Origin: Candidatus Saccharimonadota bacterium
Lineage (GTDB): Bacteria; Patescibacteriota; Saccharimonadia; Saccharimonadales; Saccharimonadaceae
DNA: 64,000 bases
Direction of reading: 5' to 3'
NCBI GenBank assembly: GCA_026395405.1
Contig: JAPLYU010000003.1
Span: forward strand, 1-64,000
In this document: positions 46,678 through 53,700 of the stretch, one piece after another
Numbering within the stretch: position 1 is the stretch's first letter
Layout: the number at the start of each line of letters is the position of its first letter
Position numbers and translations under genes: made by a program
The notes under the pieces: model-generated
The model's database searches: none
What the model was told of the DNA's origin: nothing
Seen by the model: only the letters and a program-made list of their open reading frames with translations

Positions 46678-47181
46678 TTATCCGCCGATAGAACCATTTA
46701 TAGTAAACCCTGATCCGGTCAAACTCTTCATAGTGTCTTTATATGCAGAGAGTGGCTGGGAGCCTTGCAAATTTGAATCAGCGAAAATACGCTTATTATG
46801 CAGGTCAATTAGTTTATTATAGGCGCCATTAGCACTCTTATAGTTATCGTCCTGGACAGCAGCCCAGAAAATAATCGCTTGGCAAGTTGGGTCAGTTTCG
46901 AAATTAGCCTTAGTCTTAATATCAGCAACCAAATCTTTTATGGGTTGTTTGTTAATAACTAGTCCTGCTGAACCACTGCTCAACTGATAATATTTGTCGG
47001 CTTCTTTATTAAATTTGTCGACAACATCCGTGCCACACGCCACCGTTGACAACGAACCTGAACTGGAATACGTCAAATGTCCGCTACTGAATAGCCACCA
47101 GATTCCAACGCTGAGGAACACTAATATTATTACAACTATAACTATTAATACTTCCCTATTACGAGTACGTTTTTTATCCAT
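46678..47181 (-). CDS. membrane-anchored hypothetical protein upstream of the pilus genes
   Basis: About 167 aa with a basic N-terminus and one helix (VLIVIVVIILVFLSVGIWWLF). An extracytoplasmic alpha-helical domain has two cysteines (STVACGTD, PTCQAI). No family recognised. The start MDKKRTRN at 47181 lies seven bases after TATTAT, suggesting a leaderless mRNA; the track start at 47190 overlaps that hexamer. It is divergent from ychF and probably the first gene of the pilus operon. Confidence 0.7.
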   Translation of the reverse strand: MDKKRTRNREVLIVIVVIILVFLSVGIWWLFSSGHLTYSSSGSLSTVACGTDVVDKFNKEADKYYQLSSGSAGLVINKQPIKDLVADIKTKANFETDPTCQAIIFWAAVQDDNYKSANGAYNKLIDLHNKRIFADSNLQGSQPLSAYKDTMKSLTGSGFTINGSIGG

Positions 47182-47188
47182 ATAATTC

Positions 47189-47194
47189 ATAATA
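47189..47194 (-). promoter_or_regulatory. -10 (TATTAT) seven bases before the first pilus-locus gene
   Basis: Minus-strand TATTAT, seven bases, ATG 47181. It is back to back with the ychF promoter. Confidence 0.5.
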
Positions 47195-47257
47195 CCATAA
47201 CCGTAATTACATACAATTCGAAGATTAGTAAATTCGGTTTTATTAAACCTCTGGAGC

Positions 47258-47286
47258 TTTTCATATTAACCCCGTTTCGGTATGAT
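47258..47286 (+). promoter_or_regulatory. ychF promoter (TTTTCA-N17-TATGAT), leaderless
   Basis: The -10 TATGAT at 47281-47286 ends six bases before the ATG 47293. A moderate -35 (TTTTCA) has 17-bp spacing. Confidence 0.6.
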
Positions 47287-47292
47287 GTTGGT

Positions 47293-48369
47293 ATGACTTT
47301 ATCTATCGGAATCGTCGGTTTGCCAAATGTTGGCAAATCAACTTTATTTAACGCGTTAACGAATAACAATATTTTGGCGGCTAATTACCCGTTCGCTACA
47401 ATCGAGCCGAATACCGGGATTGTCCCAGTACCAGATGAACGGCTGGAAAAATTAGCAAAATTATATGAAACTAATAAAATAATCCCGGCCACAGTCACCT
47501 TCGTCGACATCGCCGGTTTAGTCGCCGGGGCCAGCAATGGTGAAGGTTTGGGCAACAAATTCCTAGCTAATATTCGCGGTTGCGATGCGATTGTCCACAT
47601 CGTTCGCGCTTTTCATGATGACAGCGTCATTCATGTTTCTGAAAAATTAAATCCACGCGACGACATTGATATTATCAACACTGAACTTATTTTGGCGGAC
47701 ATTCAAACGATTGAAACTCGCCTGGTCAAATCGCGCAAAGACGCCAAGGCAAATCCTAAATTAAAAGCTGTCGCTGATTATTTAACAGACTTAATGGATA
47801 AATTAAAAACCGGCACTCCACTGTCTGCTATTGCTAATTTGAATATAGAAATGATATCAGATTTAAACTTGTTAACAGCAAAACCAGTCATATATGTGTT
47901 TAATGTCGACGAAGAAACCTTGGCAAGTCCTGACAAAAAAGCCGATCTGTCAAAACTGGTTGCACCCGCCCGAACAATTTTTGTATGCGCAAAACTAGAA
48001 GATGAATTAAAAGCCCTTACTGTGTCAGAATCTACCGAATTATTAGAAACTTACGGTGTTAAAGAAACTGGATTGATGCAACTAATTCACGCCGCTTATG
48101 ACATTTTAGGGTTACAAAGTTACCTAACTGCCGGACCAAAAGAGGTTCGTGCTTGGACTATAAAACAAGGCGCGACCGCCCCACAAGCAGCCGGCGTAAT
48201 CCATGGCGATTTCGAACGTGGGTTTATCGCGGCCGAAATAGTTGATTACGACGATTTAATTTCAGCCGGATCGAAAGCTATCGCCAGGTCGTCGGGTAAA
48301 ATGCGCACTGAAGGCAAAACCTACGTCATGCAACCAAACGACGTCGTCGAATTTCGATTTAATGTTTAG
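47293..48369 (+). CDS. ychF: Obg-family ATPase YchF (OLA1)
   Basis: YchF/OLA1 is a ribosome-associated P-loop NTPase with ATP preference. The 358-aa protein has G1 GIVGLPNVGKSTLFNALTN at residue 6, FATIEPNTGIVPVPD, G3 VDIAGLVAGASNGEGLGNKFL, a coiled-coil insert (residues about 130-200) and a C-terminal TGS domain (LQSYLTAGPKEVRAWTIKQGATAPQAAGVIHGDFERGFIAAEIV...MQPNDVVEFRFNV). The start is predicted to be leaderless. The last 11 bp overlap the convergent tlyA gene. Confidence 0.97.
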   Translation: MTLSIGIVGLPNVGKSTLFNALTNNNILAANYPFATIEPNTGIVPVPDERLEKLAKLYETNKIIPATVTFVDIAGLVAGASNGEGLGNKFLANIRGCDAIVHIVRAFHDDSVIHVSEKLNPRDDIDIINTELILADIQTIETRLVKSRKDAKANPKLKAVADYLTDLMDKLKTGTPLSAIANLNIEMISDLNLLTAKPVIYVFNVDEETLASPDKKADLSKLVAPARTIFVCAKLEDELKALTVSESTELLETYGVKETGLMQLIHAAYDILGLQSYLTAGPKEVRAWTIKQGATAPQAAGVIHGDFERGFIAAEIVDYDDLISAGSKAIARSSGKMRTEGKTYVMQPNDVVEFRFNV

Positions 48370-49084
48370 TCGTTTTTAGTAAATAAAAACGCTCTTGATT
48401 GCCTTTCGCCCCCGCAACGTCGCTGTCACGTTTATCTAAAATCACAAAATATTTTTTTGACCAATCTTCGAAATCGCGCAAAATCTGACGACGCATTGAG
48501 TCGTTTTTAATAATCCCCTTATTCGTTTGGTCCTTGCCGGCCTCGAATTGCGGTTTCACCATTGCAACAATTTGCGTATTTGCATCCGATAAATTGTCAT
48601 GAATATGCGGCAAAATATCGCGCAAGCTGATAAACGACACGTCAATAACCACGATATCGGGCTTTTCATCGGTAGTAAAATCACGTATATCGGTTTTTTC
48701 ATGCAGCTCTATTCTTTTATTGCCACGTAGACTTGGATGTAATTGATCCGTACCAACATCGACTGCATAGACTTTTTTTGCGCCGTTTCGTAATGCCAAA
48801 TCCGTAAAACCACCAGTACTGCTGCCAACGTCTAAAATAATCTTATCTCTAAAATCAAGTTTCAGTGTTTTCGCAACAGACTCCAACTTTAACCCTGCCC
48901 GACTGACATATTGATTTTCGGATATAAGTTTTATTTTGGCATTTGAACTGACATAAACACCGGGTTTTGAGACTGTTCGGTCATCAACCATAACTTTTCC
49001 GAGCTTTATGTAACTCTCCGCCTGACTTCTTGAAGCAACTAATCTTCGATTGGCTAATTCGACATCTAACCTGACCCTAGACAC
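48359..49084 (-). CDS. tlyA: TlyA family rRNA 2'-O-methyltransferase
   Basis: TlyA methylates ribose of 16S/23S rRNA. The protein has an N-terminal S4 RNA-binding domain (RLDVELANRRLVASRSQAESYIKLGKVMVDDRTVSKPG) and a SAM-dependent FtsJ-like domain (KIILDVGSSTGGFTDLALRNGAKKVYAVDVGTDQL, then KPDIVVIDVSFISLRDILPH and MVKPQFEAGKD). The start is uncertain: GTG at 49084 fits the family better than the track start 49117. It overlaps the upstream 2H gene by about 8 bp and closes the rpsF-led run. Confidence 0.93.
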   Translation of the reverse strand: MSRVRLDVELANRRLVASRSQAESYIKLGKVMVDDRTVSKPGVYVSSNAKIKLISENQYVSRAGLKLESVAKTLKLDFRDKIILDVGSSTGGFTDLALRNGAKKVYAVDVGTDQLHPSLRGNKRIELHEKTDIRDFTTDEKPDIVVIDVSFISLRDILPHIHDNLSDANTQIVAMVKPQFEAGKDQTNKGIIKNDSMRRQILRDFEDWSKKYFVILDKRDSDVAGAKGNQERFYLLKTTKH

Positions 49085-49679
49085 TCTCGAAACCGTCTTT
49101 CGTATACACTGACACAACTTTTTTAAACGCCTGGTAACAAAATAATTGGATGTCTTGAAGATGTCTGGTTTCCCATGGTTCGATAACTCCTTCGTAATCA
49201 GTCACATGCGGGTTATTATGACCGATACAGATTAGACCGCCACACGAATCAATTTCCTCACCCACTCCAAACGTTAATTTAGTACTTTTATCAATCTGCT
49301 CTAACGATCTATACGCATAAGTATCGTCAAACGGAAGGCCCATTCTTTTCGCTAATACCGAAGCTCCTGCGAAGACTGACCAAAACCTGCCGGATACTGG
49401 CATTACTTTTATATCATTATTCTCACCCAGAAATTCGGGCTCTTCCGTGTATATAGTAAACGGCAAAGAATCCTCGGCAACTTCCGCGAACTCTCTATCA
49501 AAAACCTCTTTTTGCGAAGGACGCATATAAAAGGGTGGCAAAACAGTTATGTGGGGTGGCGTTTTTGAAAACTCTTCGCCCAAACTTACTTCAGTTAAAG
49601 ATGTTGCCAATAAGTATTTGTTTGGATTATCGTGCCCAAGAACACCCTCGGAACCTAGTGTCTCACTTCTTGCGCTCAC
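49077..49679 (-). CDS. 2H phosphoesterase-like protein (LigT / 2'-5' RNA ligase family)
   Basis: About 200 aa with two HxT/S-type motifs expected of 2H phosphoesterases: PPHITVLPPF near residue 45 and NNPHVTDYEG near 155. NKYLLATSL precedes the first, matching the beta strand that usually starts the fold. The enzyme may act on 2',3'-cyclic or 2'-5' phosphodiesters; the substrate is unknown. The start at 49706 in the track lies inside efp; GTG 49679 still overlaps efp by 17 bp but has a GAGG upstream. It sits in the operon between efp and tlyA. Confidence 0.75.
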   Translation of the reverse strand: MSARSETLGSEGVLGHDNPNKYLLATSLTEVSLGEEFSKTPPHITVLPPFYMRPSQKEVFDREFAEVAEDSLPFTIYTEEPEFLGENNDIKVMPVSGRFWSVFAGASVLAKRMGLPFDDTYAYRSLEQIDKSTKLTFGVGEEIDSCGGLICIGHNNPHVTDYEGVIEPWETRHLQDIQLFCYQAFKKVVSVYTKDGFESV

Positions 49680-50226
49680 GGTAGCTACCGTCCTCTGTGC
49701 TAACACTGATTTCGTCGCCGGTTTTAATAAATGCTGGGACCTTTACTGTCAGCCCGGTTTCAAGTTTCGCGTCTTTTAGTACGCTACCACTAGTGTCGCC
49801 CTTGACTACACTTTCTGTATAGGTAACTTTCAAGTAAATATTTTTTGGAAGTTCGACGTTAATGATATTCCCGTTGAAAGATTGCAAAATTACATTTTCG
49901 CCCTCTTTTAAATATCCAGTGACACCTTCGACGATATCGGCTGCCAGTTCAAATTGTTCGAAGGTTTCTGGATCCATAAAATGGAACTTTGAACCGTCAT
50001 TATATAAATATTGAACGGATTGATTAGTTACTTCAGCTGGTTCGATTCGCTCTTGACCCTTAAATGTTTTCGGTAAATAACTGCCGTCAATCAAATTTTT
50101 GATTTTGACATTAACGATACTGCCACCGCGGCCCATAACTTTTTGATTATATTCCATAACCCTAAAAGGCTTGCCGTCAATTTGAACGACAACGCCCTTT
50201 TTTAAATCAGTTGGCTGATATGCCAC
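49663..50226 (-). CDS. efp: elongation factor P
   Basis: EF-P relieves ribosome stalling at polyproline. The 187-aa protein has the three beta-barrel domains (LKKGVVVQIDGKPFRVMEYNQKVMGRGGSIVNVKIKNL, then a central OB fold and the C-terminal TGLTVKVPAFIKTGDEISVSTEDGSYRER). The modified tip residue is Arg33 (GRGG) rather than the usual lysine, as in the EarP-rhamnosylated group. It starts with GTG behind an AGGTAG and lies 4 bp after rpsR. The window itself encodes many polyproline stretches (PPPPPT and EPEPEP in the DHH gene) that could need EF-P. Confidence 0.96.
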   Translation of the reverse strand: MAYQPTDLKKGVVVQIDGKPFRVMEYNQKVMGRGGSIVNVKIKNLIDGSYLPKTFKGQERIEPAEVTNQSVQYLYNDGSKFHFMDPETFEQFELAADIVEGVTGYLKEGENVILQSFNGNIINVELPKNIYLKVTYTESVVKGDTSGSVLKDAKLETGLTVKVPAFIKTGDEISVSTEDGSYRERKK

Positions 50227-50230
50227 TGGA

Positions 50231-50434
50231 CTACCTTGAAATTACAAATGGTAATAGTGCCAAGTGCCTAGCGCGTTTAATCGCAACCGCCAGTTGACGC
50301 TGTTGTTTAGCACTTAGACCAGTTTTACCGATTTGCTTGATTTGGCCGTAAATATCGACAAATCGTTGCAAAGTTCGGACGTCTTTGTAGTCAAAATAAA
50401 CTGGTGTATCTTTTTTAAATCTTTTAATTGCCAT
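50231..50434 (-). CDS. rpsR: 30S ribosomal protein S18
   Basis: The 67-aa protein has the S18 core ([48 protein letters not shown]). An AGGAG Shine-Dalgarno precedes the start. It is third in rpsF-ssb-rpsR-efp. Confidence 0.97.
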   Translation of the reverse strand: MAIKRFKKDTPVYFDYKDVRTLQRFVDIYGQIKQIGKTGLSAKQQRQLAVAIKRARHLALLPFVISR

Positions 50435-50452
50435 ATTTTTCTCCTAATAATC

Positions 50453-50896
50453 CTAGAAAGGAATTTCACTTAAATCAATTGGTTTGTCGTCGATATCTTC
50501 GATAATGACGTCTTCGGACTTTTTGCTCTTGCTGGAGCTTGATGCTGCTGGGCCCTCTGATTGCCTGGCGCCATCACTTGGGCCATCCAAGAAAGTAACG
50601 TCGGATGCAGTGACTTCGATTCGGCTTTGCTTTTTGCCGGTTTCTTTGTCGTCCCAACGGTCTTGGCGCAAACGTCCTTGAACTAGTACGCGTCGGCCTT
50701 TTGATAGGTATTGCATGACTAATTCGCCCAGTTTTTCCCACGCATTAACGTTAAAGAAGTCAGCAGTGTCATCTTGACCACCGCGATCGACAGCAATGCT
50801 GAAGCTAACAATGGTTTTACCGGTATTGGTTGTGCGTTGTTCGGGATCTCGGGTCAATCGACCCATCAGAATAACTTGATTAACACTTTTTGCCAT
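50453..50896 (-). CDS. ssb: single-stranded DNA-binding protein
   Basis: The 147-aa SSB has an N-terminal OB fold (NQVILMGRLTRDPEQRTTNTGKTIVSFSIAVDRG, then FFNVNAWEKLGELVMQYLSKGRRVLVQGRLR). A flexible Ser/Gln-rich linker follows, ending in DDKPIDLSEIPF, the acidic tip used to recruit repair proteins. It is 4 bp downstream of rpsF. Confidence 0.97.
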   Translation of the reverse strand: MAKSVNQVILMGRLTRDPEQRTTNTGKTIVSFSIAVDRGGQDDTADFFNVNAWEKLGELVMQYLSKGRRVLVQGRLRQDRWDDKETGKKQSRIEVTASDVTFLDGPSDGARQSEGPAASSSSKSKKSEDVIIEDIDDKPIDLSEIPF

Positions 50897-50900
50897 CTGT

Positions 50901-51260
50901 TTACTCCTCTTCCTGCGCGTCAGATTTATCAGGCGACGCAGCTTTTAATTTTGCTTCTTCTAGAATCTTGCGGTTTTTTTCATCAACTTTAACCAACAGA
51001 TAACGCAAAAGTTCATCAGTTATATTGAAAGTTTTGCTAATCTTTAGTGGTGCATCAGCAGGTAGTTTAATGTCAAAATACACATAAACGGCAAAATCCT
51101 CTTTTTTGATGCGATATGCCAATTTCTTTTTGCCCCAATTATCTTCACTGACGACTTCGCCGCCAGCAGATGTAATAATCCCACGAATTTTATTAAGTGG
51201 TGTTTCGATGTCGACCTCTAAGTCGGGGTGGATTAGAACTGTTAGTTCATATTCCTTCAT
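50901..51260 (-). CDS. rpsF: 30S ribosomal protein S6
   Basis: The S6 gene starts at ATG 51260 (MKEYELTVLIHPDLEV), preceded by AAAGGAGGAAATC. The longer track ORF from 51290 includes the Shine-Dalgarno and is not translated. It has 119 aa with the alpha-beta fold (WGKKKLAYRIKKEDFAVYVYFDIKLPADAP) and an extended acidic tail. It leads the rpsF-ssb-rpsR-efp run. Its leader contains GCTTGTA/TACAAGC (51317-51336), a possible control hairpin. Confidence 0.96.
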   Translation of the reverse strand: MKEYELTVLIHPDLEVDIETPLNKIRGIITSAGGEVVSEDNWGKKKLAYRIKKEDFAVYVYFDIKLPADAPLKISKTFNITDELLRYLLVKVDEKNRKILEEAKLKAASPDKSDAQEEE

Positions 51261-51316
51261 ATTAGATTTCCTCCTTTGGAATCCTTGCACGTCGTCCTCA
51301 CACGAACATGCTTGAT

Positions 51317-51336
51317 GCTTGTACCAATATACAAGC
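51317..51336 (-). promoter_or_regulatory. hairpin in the rpsF leader
   Basis: GCTTGTA-TATTGG-TACAAGC forms a 7-bp stem in a leader of about 90 nt. S6-S18 leaders autoregulate this operon in other bacteria, but the CCG-type S6 leader consensus is not clear here. Confidence 0.35.
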
Positions 51337-51355
51337 TGAGTTTTATAACACCTTG

Positions 51356-51364
51356 ATTATACCA
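51356..51364 (-). promoter_or_regulatory. rpsF promoter, extended -10 TGGTATAAT
   Basis: TGGTATAATCAAGGT is nearly identical to the pnp promoter. No consensus -35. Confidence 0.6.
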
Positions 51365-51381
51365 TAACTACAGATGAAAAT

Positions 51382-53616
51382 CTATATCTCGTCTTCGGCT
51401 GAACCAAATTCGTCGTAATTGCTAATCAGCACTTCCCTAGGCCTGGCGCCATCTGCCGGCCCGATAATGCCCTGGTCTTCCATATTTTCAATCAATCTGG
51501 CTGCTCTGGCATACCCGACGCGCAAACGACGTTGCAATAAACTAGCGCTGGCTTTGTTGCTGTCGATAACAACTCTGACCGCTTCTTTATAGAGGTCGTC
51601 GTCATTATTATTGTCAAAATCCATAACCACGCCACCTTTGCCATTCAGGTGAACCGGCTGACTAACAACCTCGTCATTATACTGTGGCGGAGATTGCATA
51701 CGCAGAAAATCGGTAATCTTGTGAATCTCGGTATCATTAACCAGGGCGCCCTGGACACGTTTTGGCTTGCTCATTTCAGCCGTTTGCATCAACATGTCGC
51801 CATATCCAAGTAGTTTTTCCGCACCGGCTTGGTCAAGGATAATTCGGCTGTTTACCTGTGAGGCAACAGTAAATGCAATTTTGGCGGGAACGTTAGCTTT
51901 AATCAGCCCGGTAATAACATTGGCATCCGGTCGTTGGGTCGCCAGTACCAGATGAATTCCGACCGCCCTGGCTTTTTGAGCCAGGCGTACAATTAGGGTT
52001 TCTACGTCCCGTGGAGCAACCATCATAAGTTCTGCCAACTCGTCGATAACAATCACAATATAAGGCATCGCACCGCCCTCGTGGTCTTGCGGAACCCCTT
52101 CTTCGTCCTGCACGGTAACTTTCGCGCTTGTTGAATGGATTTTGTTATTATAAGATTTAATGTCTTTGACCCTGTGTTCAGCCAATAAACTATAGCGTCG
52201 TTGCATCTCGTTAACAGCCCATTTCAGCGCACTAATCATCTTGTCGGGCTCGCTGATAATTGGAGTTAACAAATGAGGAATATCGGCATAAGCTGCCATT
52301 TCAACCTGCTTTGGGTCGACTAAAATCAGCTTCATATCACTTGGGCTGTTGTGGTACAGCAGACTTGTCAGCAACGTATTAATCATGACAGATTTTCCTG
52401 AGCCGGTTTGACCTGCAATCAACAGATGCGGCATTTTGTTGAGCTCGCCTATCATCACACCGCCGGCAATATCTTTGCCGATTGCAAATGATAGCGGTTC
52501 CGATTTTTTATCCCATTCCGGGCTACTTAGCACCGAATACAAACGAACGTCGGCAGATTTGCGGTTCGGCACCTCGATACCAACGGCTTTTTTACCAGGA
52601 ATAGGGGCTTCCATACGCAAGCTTTGCGCCGCCAGGTTAAGTGCGATATTAGTTTCCAGCGCAGTAATTCGGGTCAGCTTAACACCACTAGGTGGTTTTA
52701 AGGTGAACTGAGTAACGCGCGGGCCAATGTTTGCTCCCTCCATTTTGACATCAATATCAAATTCGCTAAGTGTATTTTGGATTATCAAAGCATTTTGCTG
52801 AACATCACCGGCGTCGGCAGGAGACTGCTTTTTCTCTAATAAGTCCAGGCTCGGCGCTTTCCAGTTAGGATCGCTGATTGTGACCAACGCGGTCTCGGAC
52901 TTGTCATGCCCCGCGCCGGATAGGCCGGATTTGCCCTGATTCTTTTCAGAGTTGGCCGCATCTTTTGGATTAACAGTTGGAACACTGGCACTTAGTTTAA
53001 ACTCACCGATATCCTTTAGATTTGCGCCATCAACAGCCGCCGCGTTGCGCATGACTTTGACATTGGCTTCTTGATCGGACAAATCCCCTCGTCCAAGTTG
53101 CCAAATTTTTTTGATGACCGTTCCTGGTGAAACACGTAGTATAAACAGTAATGTAATAGCAACTAGCAGTACGTAGATAAATGCAGCTACCGAACTGTTT
53201 ACTACGACAAGCATTCCTTTATTTATAAAATCTCCGACAATTCCACCGGTCGTTTCACCGTTGCTGTTTTTTAACAGCCCGAATAATGCTGAAAACCACA
53301 AAATCGCCGAAGCAGTCGCCAGTTTCATCGGCATCGATATTCGGTTATTTTCCGCCCTGAATATTTCGACTGCGATATAGATAAACAGTAGCGGTACGAC
53401 ATAAACCGAATAGCCTATCCCCTTAAGGGTTGTGGTGTATACCCAGTCTAAGACCGGGCCACCGGCATGGAACCAAGCAACAATAAAAAGAAGCGAGACT
53501 GCAATCAAGACTACCGCACCGACTTGAGCCCAAAAACCGCTTGGCAAGTCATGCTGCGGCGTTGGAGTTGGTTTTATTGCCTTCTTTTTTCTTGATGTTT
53601 TTTTCTTTTTTGCCAT
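51382..53616 (-). CDS. ftsK: FtsK/SpoIIIE DNA translocase
   Basis: FtsK pumps chromosomal DNA at the septum. The 744-aa protein has four N-terminal membrane helices (about 27-45, 57-74, 93-113 and 133-165) and a linker. The translocase motor has Walker A AGQTGSGKSVMINTLLTSLLYHN near 400 and Walker B YIVIVIDELAELMMVAP near 520. The C-terminal gamma winged helix is SLLQRRLRVGYARAARLIENMEDQGIIGPADG. The linker is short compared with E. coli. Partner of the Xer recombinase at 32 kb. Promoter TTGCAA-N17-TATAAT. Confidence 0.97.
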   Translation of the reverse strand: MAKKKKTSRKKKAIKPTPTPQHDLPSGFWAQVGAVVLIAVSLLFIVAWFHAGGPVLDWVYTTTLKGIGYSVYVVPLLFIYIAVEIFRAENNRISMPMKLATASAILWFSALFGLLKNSNGETTGGIVGDFINKGMLVVVNSSVAAFIYVLLVAITLLFILRVSPGTVIKKIWQLGRGDLSDQEANVKVMRNAAAVDGANLKDIGEFKLSASVPTVNPKDAANSEKNQGKSGLSGAGHDKSETALVTISDPNWKAPSLDLLEKKQSPADAGDVQQNALIIQNTLSEFDIDVKMEGANIGPRVTQFTLKPPSGVKLTRITALETNIALNLAAQSLRMEAPIPGKKAVGIEVPNRKSADVRLYSVLSSPEWDKKSEPLSFAIGKDIAGGVMIGELNKMPHLLIAGQTGSGKSVMINTLLTSLLYHNSPSDMKLILVDPKQVEMAAYADIPHLLTPIISEPDKMISALKWAVNEMQRRYSLLAEHRVKDIKSYNNKIHSTSAKVTVQDEEGVPQDHEGGAMPYIVIVIDELAELMMVAPRDVETLIVRLAQKARAVGIHLVLATQRPDANVITGLIKANVPAKIAFTVASQVNSRIILDQAGAEKLLGYGDMLMQTAEMSKPKRVQGALVNDTEIHKITDFLRMQSPPQYNDEVVSQPVHLNGKGGVVMDFDNNNDDDLYKEAVRVVIDSNKASASLLQRRLRVGYARAARLIENMEDQGIIGPADGARPREVLISNYDEFGSAEDEI

Positions 53617-53660
53617 CGTTCATCCTATTATAGGCGCTTTTAGCATTTATTTATACACAT

Positions 53661-53689
53661 ATTATAGCAAAATTTACTACGTTTTGCAA
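53661..53689 (-). promoter_or_regulatory. ftsK promoter (TTGCAA-N17-TATAAT)
   Basis: TTGCAA at 53689-53684 and TATAAT at 53666-53661 on the minus strand. A second TATAAT lies only ten bases before the ftsK ATG. Confidence 0.65.
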
Positions 53690-53700
53690 GTCCCCATTAT

